Assembly: GCA_941918925.1 (NCBI GenBank)
Contig: OW799233.1
Location: forward strand, 173,766,235-173,830,234
Length of the DNA: 64,000 nucleotides
Direction: 5' to 3'
Source: Phyto melanocephala
Lineage: Eukaryota; Arthropoda; Insecta; Diptera; Rhinophoridae
This document shows, in pieces, positions 45,521 to 58,229 of this stretch. Below the pieces are notes generated by a model. It had not been told where the DNA came from. It ran no database searches and was given only the letters and a program-made list of their open reading frames with translations. Position 1 is the first letter of the stretch, and each line of letters starts with the position of its first letter. A program made the position numbers and the translations under genes.

Positions 45521-47594
45521 TCTGAAAGAACATATGTTGAGCTGTCAACTGAAATAACCGCCTACAGCATCACATGTTGAATTTTTTTCGACTTTTATTT
45601 ATTTTTTTTATCTTTAGCAATAATGAACAAGTCCCCAGAATGAAGTATTCAAATTGGTTCAGTCGTTTTCCAATTTGAAACATTCGGACAAACAAGAGTC
45701 CATTTGTAACAATAGACTTTAAATCTGACTAAAGGACCGGTTTACAAAGTAGTCCTTTTAATATTTGTTAAACCCAACTAATTCTTTCAGTGTAAATTTG
45801 TTTTAGTGTTGACAAGTGTCTATACATTGTTGTAACAACAGACACATTGATTTAACAAAACAAACAGACAAAAATTATTTTCAATTGTGGTTCGTATTTT
45901 TGTTCCCTTTTCAAATAACAAGAACAACAAAAGCAAAAAAAAAAAAGAAAATAAAAAATCATAATAAAATCACAATATACCTCTTCTATTCGAACAAAAC
46001 AACAATTGCGCATTTTCATCAAACATTTTCTTTTTCTTTAAATTTGGTTAAATTATCAAAGAAGCAATTGATAAATTTTTGCTCTCTCACTGGGTTTGTT
46101 GTAGAAACTAAAGAATTGGAATAAAGTCGTTGTTTGTGCTGTTTATTTATGTTGTTTCGTATAGATTTTTATCTCCTTTTACTACGAGTACAAAACAAAA
46201 AAGAAGAAACTGAATGAATGTTTAAATGGTTGAACGAATAAATGGTTGCTGGGTTGTTGATAAAAGCAAAGAAGATGTGAAGAGTTTTGAGATGAATAAA
46301 TGATTTAACCATCTAACCACCATTTAACCATCTCAGCCAACGACCAACCAAAAGCAAAATAATAATTGTTGGGTCAAAAACAATTATTCGGAGTTTTTAT
46401 CATCTTTTTTGGATTTTAATTTTTTTTAGTTTTTGTTTTTTTTTTAAGTTGTTATAATTTAAAAATTATGTGCTGGAGGTAGATGACGTATAGCGTTTTG
46501 ATGATAAGGCGCTAGAGATGTTGTTAAACAAATCTTAAATGGTTTTGGTCTAATCTTAAATATTGATCTCGTTTTTTTTTTCTTGTTTGATAATTAATTT
46601 AGAGGTTAAAGTTGAGCTGGGTAAATTCAGTGTTAAAGCCCAATTAATGTTGGAAATTAATTTTGTAGATACATAGGAAAATATTTAAAAAATAGAGAAT
46701 TATTTTTTTATAATTAACTAAATTGCAAAAATAAATTTCAAATTTTTTTATTACAGTATGTGTCACGACTTTTAATTTAAGAAAGTTTGTTACACATTTT
46801 TATTTAATCCTGAATGGACCAAGTATATGAAATTTATCTTTAACCATTTTATCCTTGAATACCTTTAAAAAATGTTGAATCAATAAAGCCGAAAAAAACT
46901 AATATTTAAGAAATATTACAGTCTCTTGCTAAAGATCTTCTATTCATGATAGTTAAGCAGTACAAAGTATTTGAAAAAATTTCGAGATATAAATCTGTAA
47001 TATGATTATAGATAGTTGAAGTTTGCTCGACAACTTTGTTGTTCATCTTGAGGGGATAAATATTGTTGAAAATTAAATTAAAATTTTTTTTTAATTCTTT
47101 GCTTCAACTCAAATTAATTTCATTCACAACCAAAAAAAGGCTTAAAAATAATTCGTTGTTCTATTTTCCAAGCTTGAGATCAATTTTTTTATAAAAATTA
47201 TTTAATTTTATTCCAATATTTCGCTACCACATTGAGTAGCTTCTTTGGGCAAAGTTTTTGTATTTAAAACAATTAACAACATTAAAATCATTTAAAATAT
47301 TTTTTTTTAAAGGCGTGAAAAATATTTTTGTCAACATTTAAAATATAAAAAAAAATCTAAATTTGAATACATATGTATATGACATTACAACAAACTGACT
47401 AAAGGCCTCGTTAAACTTACGTAAACCCATACGTTCCGAATCAGCTGATTTGTTTTCTTTTAGTAACTTATGTGTAAATAGGTACTATTTCGTAAATGTG
47501 ACGCTGCGTTACGGACGATCTTAATAAAATTTGAATTTCTCTCCGTTTTTACGTATAAGCAGTGTTGTCAACAATACTTTTAAAGTAGATTTCT
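45521..47594. other. Gene-free AT-rich stretch
   Basis: Long A- and T-runs and ATTTAACCATC-like words near 46290-46335. The frame at 45816-46124 is lysine- and phenylalanine-rich low complexity without splice context. Nothing else supported. Confidence 0.4.
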
Positions 47595-47836
47595 TATTGT
47601 ATTTTTATACCCACCACCATAAAAAAAAGTGTTGTGGGGGTATATTCATTTTGTAATTCACACACAGTGTCTTTTTCGATATGTTTTAAATTTAAAACGC
47701 AATAAAACTGACTAAATTAAATGCACGATTCTGAAATTCTGCTAACATTGCATTTTGATCATAAGACGTGTTGTAACGGAAAACTAAGGACACGCCCCCT
47801 TTGACGCCCAATTTTCATACTACGCTTTATTTGAAA

Positions 47837-49646
47837 CTAGAAAAGCCCGGCGCGGATTGCTACGCCCAATAATGAATAAAAATGATTCTGAATTGAAATG
47901 AAATATCAAGTGCAAAAAGCTAAAAATTATAACTTTTTTTATGGGCGTGGCCCTGCCCACTTTTGTAATCACGAAATTGTATAATCATGAGAGTTCTATA
48001 TGTGTGTGCAAAGTTTCAGAAAAATTGGTGAAGTTCAAGTAGCTGAAAATGATAACTTTTATTTATGGGCGTGGCACTGCCCACTTTTCTAATCACGAAA
48101 TTGTAAAGTCATAACAACTCAATATGTGTACAAAGTTTTAAAAAAATCGGTCCAGTGCAAGCTCCTCAAAATTATAACTTTTTTTCTGGACGTTGCCCTG
48201 CCCACTTTTATAATCACGAAATTGTAAAGTCATGACAGCTCAATATGTGTGCAAAGTTTCAGAAAAATTGGTCCAGTGTAAGTTCCTCAAAATTAAAGCT
48301 TTTTTATGGGCGTGGGCCGCCCACTTTTCTAATCACGAAATTATATAGTCATGGCTGCTCAATATGTGTGCAATTTTTCAGAAAAATCGGTCCAGTGCTA
48401 GTAGCTAAAACTGATAATTAATTTTTTATGGGCGTGGCGACGCCCACTTTTTGCGACCCATAAACACTCCCTGGAATGTGTAAAACAACTTGCCAAAGTT
48501 TGAGTCCGATCGGTTTTACAGTTTCGGAGTCTATAGCTAACACACACACACACACAGAGTTTCACTTTTATATACACAGAAAAAAATATTGCAAAAATTT
48601 GTTTAATTAATTGAATTTTTAATTTGTTTTTGAAATCTAATTATAGTTTTCATTAATTTAATTAAATTTTTTAATTGATATTAAATATTTTCAAAAAGCA
48701 AAGAGATTTCTGTCAGTTAAAAAAAATATTAAAAAAATAAAATATATTATTTTAAATGACATTTACGAGAAAATTTAATTTTAAGAATAAATTTAATATA
48801 ATTGTTACTCAAGGAGCGAAATAATGAAAAATTGTCGCCAATCTGCAAGAGAAGGTTCTGGTAAGTGCACATACGTACATATATAACAATATGTTCTGCT
48901 TTAAATATAATAAATGGTTTCGGTTTTATTGTTAGTCTGCCAAAATTCATTACATATTTATTGTGTGCCTTTATATTCCTCAGAATTCTCATTTTAATAG
49001 GTAAGTTAGTTGAATTTCTTTACTCTGCCTGATCAAGCCTTTTTACCGATTAATGTTCCTTTATATCTAGGTCGTTGATGCTAAAAATTATTTTTGGAAA
49101 TCCGGCTTTTAATATGGTATAGTATGTGTATGTGCGTGGAACCCTATTTCTTGTCATTAATTTTATTATATAAGTAACGAAATATATGTTTAATAGTTTT
49201 TTAAGCTTAAGGGCCTTTTAATAATAAAAAATCTTTTTGTTTTGTTTTATATTATAATTAAAAATATAGATTCCTTTGTAATATAAATGTAGTATATTAA
49301 GAATAAACAAATATAAAAAAAGAATATTTTTTTTTGCATTTTTTTATACAGGTTTAATAAATTATTTTATTGATATAATAAATGCTTTAATATTATAAAA
49401 CCCAAATCTCAAATATAGACATGATTAAATTAATTAAAATAATTTTTGAAAATTATGGAAATTTTAATTAATTTTTTAATACTGTTTTAATTGGTATTTT
49501 TCTCCATATTTTTTCAATTAAAACTATTAATTTTCATTTAATTAATAGTATCATCTTGATGATTGGAGCAAAATTAAACAATTTTTTAATTAATAATATT
49601 AATTTCGTAATTAAAAGCCATATTTATTTTTTTCTGGGTATATAGA
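47837..49646 (-). mobile_element. Family-1 Helitron H8, interrupted
   Basis: The minus-strand start TCTATA lies at 49646 and the CTAG end at 47837, with host A (47836) and T (49647). The 120-bp repeats fill 47890-48480. A 1064-bp CACAG element sits within the terminal TATATATA tract. Removing everything from 47837 to 49646 joins TTTGAAA to TACATATAATTTC. The corresponding site in the 8.2-kb copy of the host repeat reads CCTCAAATTCATATAGG, so the boundaries are confirmed. Confidence 0.9.
48575..49638. mobile_element. CACAG-type inverted-repeat element nested in Helitron H8
   Basis: The left end is CACAGAAAAAAAT and the right end ATTTTTTTCTGGG (complement CCCAGAAAAAAAT), with TATA on both sides (48571-48574 and 49639-49642). 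The interior is AT-rich, with TTTAATTAATT-like words near both ends and no transposase. The 4-bp duplication agrees with that of the larger CACAG element at 26276-29250. Confidence 0.75.
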
Positions 49647-49838
49647 TACATATAATTTCTATATGGACAAAGATTTTGAAAGAATAAAGGAAACATATAA
49701 GTTTAATTAATTACCAAAAACTACATTGCCACGCCTACTTCAATGCCTTCCTCTCACATAATTTACTGTTAATGAAATTTAAGAACTCATAAAACCGACA
49801 GAATTATATGTATTAGATGATGAAATTTCGCATATATA

Positions 49839-50230
49839 CCCAGGAAAAAATTGTACACTATTTCAATAACATGACTTCTAAAACATAAGTGCAAAAGGAA
49901 GCATAAAGAATGCCTTCTTCAAATACAAAATAGTTAACCATTATTGATGTGCTTCAAAATATATGAAAATGCATGCAAAATATCTCAAACAGTTCATGTA
50001 AACAAACATTATTAACTCATGAGACATGGGTATTTTTTTCATCTACTATTCGTGCGTTCTATGGACTTATTAGAATAAAGTAAATTTTATTAATATATAG
50101 TCATATAAACACATGCTTTCCAGTGAAACGTTAATACTACAATCATGCATGTTTCACCTAAATTGAACCACTTCAACATGGGTCGAACTCATGCATTTAT
50201 TATTTCTTTTGCATGTCTTATTTTGCTGGG
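49839..50230. mobile_element. Short inverted-repeat element in repeat A
   Basis: The ends are CCCAGGAAAA and TTTTGCTGGG, with TA on both sides. The flanking bases CATATA and TAGTTC join to resemble ACATATAGCTTT at the equivalent site near 8450. The 392-bp interior contains CATGCA-rich words and no frame. Confidence 0.6.
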
Positions 50231-50501
50231 TAGTTCTCTGGTAAATTTAATTTTGCCAACATAAGGATAATTCAAAAAAATTAAGGTGACACTTTAACGC
50301 TCACCTCCCATATAACGTTTCATCTAAAAATCATATTATTTTTATATCGACAAAAATAAAAAAAGAAATCTGTAATAATTATATCTAAGTTGAATTCAAA
50401 ATTAATTATAAAATTTAAAACTAGGACTTACGATGCCCACACAAAGCCAATAATCATTTTTAACTACCTACCCAGATAATATAATTTTTTCTAAAGAGCT
50501 A

Positions 50502-51227
50502 CACGCAAAGAAAAAATATGGTTGTGATAACCATAATCGAAGCGCAACATACTATGATTAAAATGTATGATTATGGTTATAACATATAATGGTTAGCAGT
50601 TATCATTATTATGTTTAATTAAAGTATAATTCAATAATCACATATATGATTACAATTCTAATCGACAATGTTTGCTTTTTTACGGCAAATTATTGTCTTC
50701 TGCTATAACACACATATTGATTGTACTTACCAATTTAATTGTAATTTTTATACCAATAATTTTTTACATTTTCTCGTTTATTTGTAAATATTCTTTAATT
50801 TTTCAAAATGTTTGTTAATTTTTTTGACATCTCAAATTTTTAAAATAATAAAAATTTTTTCAGCAAGAAGAACAGTTGAAATCAAATTATTACTAAAAAA
50901 TAATAGTTTGAATAATTTGTAATCATATTGTTGTCTCACCTATTATTCAATGATTATTTGTAATTTTTAACGCTTTTGATTATAGTATTATTTTTGTCAA
51001 ATTATTTTTTTTAAATCATACTATTTTTAAATGATAACCATTTTGAAATTTTTACGAAAAGTAATCATGAAATGATACAATTCAAACAAATGCTTGATTA
51101 TCGTGACAAAATATATGATGAAATGAAACAAAAATAACTATTACTTGCTTTCGACAACAAAATATTGTTATAGAAACTATAATATGACCGTCATGATCAT
51201 GTCGTAACCATGGTTTTTCTTTACGTG
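50502..51227. mobile_element. Inverted-repeat element related to the CACAG family
   Basis: The left end is CACGCAAAGAAAAA and the right end TTTTTCTTTACGTG; just inside is ATATGGTTGTGATAACCAT versus its complement ACCATGGTTACGA. The interior is full of short GGTTAT/ATAACC and ATGATTA words in both orientations. No transposase frame, and no certain target duplication. Confidence 0.65.
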
Positions 51228-52949
51228 TTGGTATCAAGTTATACTCTTCAAATTCCGTAAAAATACAACAATGATTCACTTCTAATATAGAGATACATAA
51301 AGTTTCATTGTACGAATAAATTTAAGAAAATAAATTATAAGCATATCGAAATTAAAGAAATTAATATTTAAGTATAAGAGAGTATTCCATAGCGATTACT
51401 GTTAATAAAAAACTTCAAAGCACTTCAATATCATTTTTTTTATTTTTCTAAAGAAGCTACCCAATGTGGTTGCGAAATATTGTATGTAAATCATAAAATA
51501 ATTTTTATGTAAAAAACTAACCTCAAGCTCTGAATTAAGAATAATAGAGTTTTTTAAAATAAAAATACAAATTGGTGGAAAATTTCTTCCAAGGTATATT
51601 TTTATCGGCCCATACAGTACATATCTTGGTTACGTAAAAGTTCGTTACGAATTTTTTAAGATATTTTTAATCAAAATTTTATAGTTATGACATTTCTGCC
51701 ATAATTGAAGAACTGAAACTAAATTGGACTTTTTCCATTTGAGGTTTTAAAAACAATAAACAAAAAATTTTCAACTACACTCCCTAGTTCTATAATGAAA
51801 ATAATTAAAAAAAATATATAGTTTAACAAGAATAATTGTAATAAAACTACAATTGAAAGTTTTTATAGATTTCAGAGTTTATGAAAAAAATACACAAAAA
51901 ATAAGCAAAAATATTGCACAAATATGTACTATTTTCGTGAACAATTCTGTGGCAAAATCGTATATTTTCATGTAGCTATAATACATGCACGCATATAACA
52001 AATACACACATCCATATGTATGTATACAGTTAAATATTGTCTAATATCCATAAGATTAGATTGTCTTTTTCCACGTTTGGTTGGTTAGATTTGATGTGAT
52101 TCTATTTTCTTCTTCTTCATGTGTTTAATTTTATTTTCCTCTTTATGCCATTTTTACGAGAGTGTGTGTATGTGTGTATGTGTGTATTATTTGTTTTTTT
52201 TTTTGTGTAACGAAGTTTCTCATCGCATATCTTTTATTTTCAATCTTATCTCAATTGTTTAGTTTAACTTTCATTTATGTACGGCAGATTATTCCTGACA
52301 ACGAAATACAACTTTGGCAACAAACTTTCCTATTTCATTTGTTAACTACCCCCCCCTAAAATTTATTTTTTGCAACTCACACACACACACACCCATACAT
52401 AAGTATTCACAAACATTCATTGGCATTTATAAAAATGTTTTTTTTTTTGAGTGTGTGTTGTGAGTTTTTAATGTAAAGGATGTGACACACACACACTGAC
52501 ATTAGTTTACGATTTCATTGTACTTTTTTATATTTTATTTCAACTTCATTCTGTGTTTGTGTGTGTGTTTATTTTCGGTGATTTTTGTTTTATTTTTGTG
52601 TGTCCCCCCACTCTTGATTTAATAGAACGTTGTCAGACGTCAAAAAGCCAAAAAAAAAACAAAAAAATCAGTAGTTGTACTGGAAGTGGCAGTCTTAAGT
52701 ACGTGTAGCAGAGCTGTGTGCGTGCGTTCAAATAAACCCCCTTTAATACAGAGGATTTGTCACAATCAAGGGTGTCTTAAGCTGCAGTATTCTATTGAAT
52801 TTGTATTTGTTATGAATTGTATGTGTAAACACACACATTAGCAGGAGGAAATTTTTCTTTTAAGTTCAGAGTTTAAAAAGAACTTTTTTTATAAATCGAA
52901 AATTAAGCGAAAACAATCAAAATGCATCAAAAATTTTATAAAATAATAC
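51228..52949. other. Gene-free stretch with GT-rich microsatellites
   Basis: TGTGTGTA- and CACACA-rich runs at 52159-52185, 52378-52393, 52450-52465 and 52552-52569. Otherwise AT-rich DNA. The frame at 52162-52359 is generated by a GT repeat and is not believed. Confidence 0.4.
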
Positions 52950-53740
52950 AAAACAAGTAAAAATGGTATATTCGGCCGTGCCGAATCTTATATACCCTTC
53001 ACAACGTGTAGTCATGCAATAACAGTAGTTTGTGTCACCATTCATCCCATATGAAATACGTACATACATATAAAAAACATACATATATAAAAACATCCCA
53101 TTGTAAAATTATAAATTTACGTATGTATGTTAAAAAAAAATAAAAAAAAAATTTAAAAAAAAATTAAAAAAGTATTTAAAAAAAAATTAAAAAAAAAATT
53201 AAAAAAAACGTTTTGAAAAATAATTAAAATATATATAATAAATATAAAACAAAAATATAAAAAAAATTAAAAAAAAAATAAAAAAATATTAAAAAAAATA
53301 ATAAAAAAAATTTAAGTAATATATTAAATAAAAATTAAAAAAAAAAATAAAAAACAAAATAAAAAAAATATTTAAAAAAATTAAAAAAAAAATTTTTTTT
53401 TGGCTCAGCTGGTATTCGATGCCACGTTTTCTCTAACCAGGGGCCGAATTACGGCATTCGATATCGAACGTATTTTTACTCGAACGATCGAGTTTGCTGT
53501 GCTTTAGATATAGAGATTCTAACTTGAATTTTCAAATTTCGATCACGTTCGAATGCCGTAATTCGGCCCCAGTATACACGTTTGTTTGTATGTATGTTGT
53601 TGTTGTAATGTTGTTTTTGTGAAAAAAAAAATCGAGGTGGTCGTGGGTTTAGGCTCATATCTCGGTTGTTTATGTACCGATGTTTCTGATTTTCAATACC
53701 GATCTACTCCCGAATATTTCTGATATTTTAATTCGCATAT
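52950..53740 (+). repeat. Dispersed repeat B, left-end fragment
   Basis: It begins AAAACAAGTAAAAATGGTAT then ATTCGGCCGTGCCGAAT. It follows the 42929 copy through CAACGTGTAGTCATGCAATA, a long A-rich tract (53127-53400), GCTCAGCTGG.ATTCGATGCC and CTCATATCTCGG. A palindromic MITE interrupts it (53441-53570). Whether it connects with the right end at 57140-57419 is unclear, because a candidate host exon lies between them. Confidence 0.7.
53441..53570. mobile_element. Palindromic MITE with CAG target
   Basis: Inverted arms GGGGCCGAATTACGGCATTCG and the complement CGAATGCCGTAATTCGGCCCC. The flanks read CCAG on the left and CAGTATA on the right. The uninterrupted copy of the host repeat at 43.3 kb reads CTAACTAGTATA, so a single (C/T)AG was duplicated. 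Sister units are at 3697-3936. Confidence 0.85.
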
Positions 53741-54620
53741 TGCGAAGAATTTAATAAATTATTAAAAAAAACATTTTCCAAAAAAAATTTCTTTAAAAAT
53801 GAACAAAAATCTTTTACAAGAAAAAAAATTTTAATTATTTAGACAAGCACAAAATACATGTATGGAAAAATTTCTATAAAAACCAAATTTGTGGATAATT
53901 TTTTCTAAAAAATAAAATTTATCGAAAATTTTTACAAAATAAAATTAATCGAAAAATAATTAAAAAAATAACAATGAATTTTTCTTAAAAAAATTAAGAG
54001 AAACAAATTATTATTAAAACAAAATTTATTGAAACTTTTTTAAAAAAATTATCGAATGTTCGAAATCGAAAGAAAATTAATAGAAAATATTTAAAAACTA
54101 ATCGAAAATTCCAAATAAAAAATCATTTATATTAAAAAAAAAAATTATGAAACGGTCTCTATCAAATAAAATTTATGAAAATTTTTCTAAAAAATTATTA
54201 AAAAAATTTTATGAAAAATTTGCTGCAAAAAGAAAATTTAATTTTAAATTTCAAAGAAAATTAATCGAAATTTTTCCATAAAAGAATCATTAATTTGCTA
54301 TAATAGAAAATTTATCAAAAGTTTTCTATTAAATTGCATTTATCGAAATTACTAATAATAGAAAATTTATAGAAAATATGTCTTAGAAATTTCCTGAACA
54401 GGGTTTAAAGAAAATTCTCGAGTGAACACAATTTATACAAAAAGAAAATTTATGAAAATTGTGTATTAAACAAAATTTATGTAAATTTTTATTAAAAAAA
54501 TATTTTCTTTAAAAAATTAACAATAATTTTCTATAAAAAAATAACAAAAATAGGAAAATTTTTTTTTTAATAAAATCAAAATTTATCAAAAAATTTGTAA
54601 AATTTGTCTTTCGAAGAATT
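53741..54620. repeat. Degenerate AT-rich short-period repeat
   Basis: Variants of AAAATTTATCGAAAATTTTTC and its neighbours recur irregularly at roughly 30 to 45 bp spacing throughout. It looks like an old, scrambled minisatellite and has no coding capacity. Confidence 0.5.
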
Positions 54621-55128
54621 AGACAAGTTTTAAGCTTTCGTTTTATAAATCAGCATCCATTTGCCATAAAAAACTGAAAATTTAAAAAATTTCATTCTAA
54701 ACAAGCACTTTTGATGAATATTTTCCATAAAATATCTGACTTAAGAAAAAAACTTGTTAATTTAAAATCTAATCTCTCCCCTTTTTTCGTTTGCATAATA
54801 AAGTTCTCTAAATCCAAATGGTGGTAAAATGTGTGTTAATTTTCAAATTCTCAAATAATTTTAAAATCAAAAAATATTCGGTAACAAAAAGAAAGGGGGA
54901 GAACAAGCGACAGCCATTAGAATCAAGATAAGATTTAGATGCCACAAAAAAAAAAAGCAAAAATAAAAAATACTAATAATAATAGAATTAGAAGAAAAAC
55001 ATAGATTATGGTTTCGATAAATATTATAAACCACAAATTAAAGTACTAATTAAGGTTTAAATGAATTTTCGCTTCTTTTAAAAAATAATTCTTATGATTT
55101 AATAACTAACACTAAAGTAGAGACTTAC

Positions 55129-55221
55129 CTCACATGGTTGCTTTGGCACCAGCGAACTAATATGTATGATGGTAGTTGTTCGGTTTACCCCACTCTTTAG
55201 ACAACATTTAATTTTAAATCC
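55129..55221 (-). CDS. Candidate internal coding exon of an unidentified gene (minus strand)
   Basis: On the minus strand ATATTTGTTGCAG (AG at 55222-55223) precedes the segment and GTAAGT (55128-55123) follows it. The 93 nt are exactly 31 open codons in phase 0; the other two frames hit stops. The peptide reads GFKIKCCLKSGVNRTTTII then HISSLVPKQPCE. Three cysteines and an N-R-T possible glycosylation site would suit an extracellular or lumenal part of a protein, but that is speculation. I do not recognise the gene. The adjacent minus-strand frame running through 55222-55496 is intronic T-rich sequence. Confidence 0.5.
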
Positions 55222-56048
55222 CTGCAACAAATATCAAAACAAGAGTAGTAAAAGAGAAATAAAATGTGAAAAATGTACAAAATAAATATACATATAAAAA
55301 AGTAAATAAAAAAATAAGTATAAAAATAATAAAACAAAAAAAAAAAAAAAAAATAAGAATAAAATAAAACATAAACATGAAAAGAAATTGTTTCGTATAA
55401 AACGTTATCGGTAAGATTTACGACCCGACTTTTGCGCATCCCTTGTTTTATGATAATAAACGAGTTTTCTCCGTTGAAATATACAAACACACTCATACAC
55501 AGTCATGTATTTACTACAGCATCCCAAGATATAAAATTTATTTTTGGTTTTTGTTTCTGTAAATATGCATGAGAGTCTGCAAAAGGATGTGTTTTGTATG
55601 TATGTGTCTATGTGGGGGGATTCTATAGTAAATGGGTGAATGTTGCGAATGTTTTTGAAAAAAATGGCGCTATTTTTGTAAATTTCATGAAATAGTAACA
55701 CAGTAGTTGGAGAGTGCATGCATATGTGTGTACGCATTAGGAGATATTTTTGGCTAAGTAGGACTTATAAATTAAAATGTGTTTTAAAGAAAAATTTAAA
55801 AAAATAAAAATTTACGAAGTTATCTTCATACAAGAGTAACTTTAAATGATTTGATAATATTTTGATTAAATTATACGAAATTGTATCCACATGAGAATAA
55901 CCATAATATGTTTTGAATTGATAAATTGATAAAATCACTATTTTGTTTGTTTCGCTATAGTAACCTAACTGTAAAAACCATCATTAATTAAAATTTTTTT
56001 ATAAAATTTGAGATTTCTGAAGAGTCTGCTCCATACATCTTGCCGTAG
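55222..56048. other. Probable intron and unassigned DNA
   Basis: Beyond the candidate exon the minus strand is strongly T-rich (A-run on + at 55333-55352), as a polypyrimidine region would be. The overlapping minus-strand frames are dominated by phenylalanine and tyrosine low complexity. No further exon recognised. Confidence 0.35.
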
Positions 56049-56050
56049 TA

Positions 56051-56472
56051 CTACATTTACACCTGAGCGAAATCTAGTAGATTTGATTTCAAATCTTTAT
56101 TAAAATCTTTACCGTTTATACCACTGTTTTTTGACATTTTGCAAGATTTCGTTGTCAAAACAGTATATTTATTTACAGGTGGTCTGAGAGGCTCTCCTTG
56201 CTCTACTTCTCCAAAATTCAAACTCCATATAAAAATGTAATCAATAAAGTTCTTGTGCAATTGCAACCACCTTATATATTATGATTGAATTTTTCTTTAT
56301 GCAGCGTAGTATATTTTATTACAATTTGATAAAAACCACAGTTGCATCACGAAGCAGTACTAGAAATCTAGTGGCGAAGTAGATTTCTTTTCGTGTGGGA
56401 AACCTGGTAGAAATGAACAAGATTTCGCTCAAAATCCCGTAAGTACTAGATTTTGTGTAGGTGTAAATGTAG
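56051..56472. mobile_element. MITE with perfect inverted ends and TA target
   Basis: The ends CTACATTTACACCT and AGGTGTAAATGTAG are exact complements and are flanked by TA (56049-56050 and 56473-56474). Just inside, GCGAAATCTAGTA-like words recur in both orientations (56069, 56370, 56425). The frame at 56057-56266 lies wholly within the element and shows no known domain. Mariner-type or hAT-type origin cannot be decided. Confidence 0.75.
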
Positions 56473-57139
56473 TATAACTTTGGAACGACGTACTCGATTT
56501 AGTCAGGCAATCCGTTAAAAAACTTTAAATTACGCCAGCCTAATTTTTTTTTATATCATTTTCTGATTAAGTCATCAGTTCTTGAGTTCTTAAAGTCGAA
56601 ATTTTAATAATAAAGTTTTTAAATTCAAAAAATTTAAAAAAAATATAAAGCAACAAGTAATTACCAGTTTTAGTATTAAATCTTAAAGCTGCATGTATTA
56701 GAAATAAAAAAATTGTATTACATGAAAATCCATTAATAAATTCGAGTTTTATAGAATAATTTATAGACACCTTTTGCTAATATACTCTTGTGGATAAATA
56801 GGTAACTCATTGGCAAAGTTATAGGCAAAAGTAATTTGAAAAAAAATATATATTTTTTAAATATATCAAGCTGTTAAAGCTCCTTAATAATTTTTGGATA
56901 AGCTAAGGACATCATTATAAAAGGCGTATTGCTGAGAAAACCTGACAAATCGGTTGGAAGCAAACTGAGATATAAGCACAAAAATACAAATGTTTCGGTA
57001 TTTTTCTTTGGAACAACAGAGAGAAGCGATGTTGGCCACTTCAAAATGACTTACAATAAATTTAGTAATTTAGTCAAATCTAGTAATTAAAAATGTACCC
57101 ACTTCAACTCTCTCAGTATTGATATTTAACGAAAGGCCT

Positions 57140-57419
57140 TGACCACTAAAATATAGTAAACTATGAAAAAGTTAAGATTCCAGATGGCGCCGTAAACAAG
57201 ATGTATTTTTTCTCTAACCTCATCAATATGGGTATCAAATAACAGGGCTTGGTAAGTAGAATACAGCTAAATATGTATATAAAAATTCAAAAGCGAAAAG
57301 GGCGTCGAAAATCTAAAATCTTGGCTAAGACACGATGTGATCACTATCATCCATGTACATAATGCTGAAGGATTATTATCAGATTCGGTACGGTCGAATA
57401 TAGCAATCTTACTTGCTTT
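57140..57419 (+). repeat. Dispersed repeat B, right end, uninterrupted
   Basis: It matches 26050-26271 and then 29255-29316 without the CACAG insertion: GATGGCGCC, CATCAATATGGGTATCAAAT, GATGTGATCACT, ATGTACATAATG, GATTATTATCAGATTCGG, CGAATATAGCAATCTTACTTG. It supplies the empty site for the element at 26276-29250. Confidence 0.7.
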
Positions 57420-58229
57420 CAATTGTAACTTTTTTAACAACAGAAACGATATTATTTCTTAAAGTTTGTATCATTACCATTTTCGATACAAATATTATTC
57501 AAGGTAAATTGTAAATTAATACAGAAAAAGTAACTACAAAAATTAAATAACAGAATGGCATGTCTCAGAACTACAACAGAAAGTAAAATCTTATAAAGCC
57601 TTAAACCTTATGGTAATTTCTTTTCTAACAAACAATGTTGTCCTTTTATTGTGAAACACTTTTTAAAGGTCACCTGCACCCTAACAAAATGCTACCTTTA
57701 TAATCAGCAGAATAGAACAGAATTTTTTAGCTTTTTTACATGATAGCTATACTTTTATGTAAAACTGCATTTCTTGCTTCAATTTTAATAATTTGAGACC
57801 AAAAATAATTTTTAACCACTAGAAAAACTTAATTCTCCTTTTTTTATATTAGCTGTTAAAAAGTGCAATATTCTACCCTTTGATTTAACTCAGGGTACGA
57901 TATGTAACATTTTTTCTCTTTTGCAATTGAGCTAATCTACAATGAAAAGATGGCTTCTTCTCTCGAAATGTAGTAATTGGCGGATCGCGGCGCTAATGAG
58001 CAGGAATCTTAAGCAGATTAACCCTGTTATGCAAGAAGACGGCAATATATTCTATTACATTTAAGGCCGCTTTGCTATGCGTAACAAATTGTAGTTAGAG
58101 TTTTTAATTTGGGGTTTCTTTAATTTTCTTTCTTTTTCATTTGGTATAAATAATTTAGGTCAAGTACAACTGCTTGCAATCGTAATCATTTGGTGTTTAG
58201 GCAATAATTCAGAAAAATTAATTTTTTGA
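57420..58229. other. Gene-free stretch
   Basis: No exon, element terminus or RNA gene was recognised. Confidence 0.35.

Larger units (their letters stand above)
47595..50360 (+). repeat. Dispersed repeat A, second copy with nested insertions
   Basis: The repeat reads 47595-47836, resumes at 49647-49838, and resumes again from about 50231. Each part matches consecutive parts of the uninterrupted copy at 7626-8700. The interruptions are Helitron H8 (47837-49646), which itself holds a CACAG element, and a short element at 49839-50230. The repeat itself is about 700 bp here and non-coding. Confidence 0.72.

Noticed and set aside
55222..55496. Minus-strand frame rich in phenylalanine and tyrosine, looking like a membrane segment
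   Set aside because: It is the T-rich tract upstream of a splice acceptor; composition alone explains the hydrophobic residues.
52950..57419. A single 4.5-kb element with repeat-B ends on both sides
   Set aside because: The candidate splice-flanked exon at 55129-55221 and unrelated DNA lie between the two ends; two separate fragments are equally likely.
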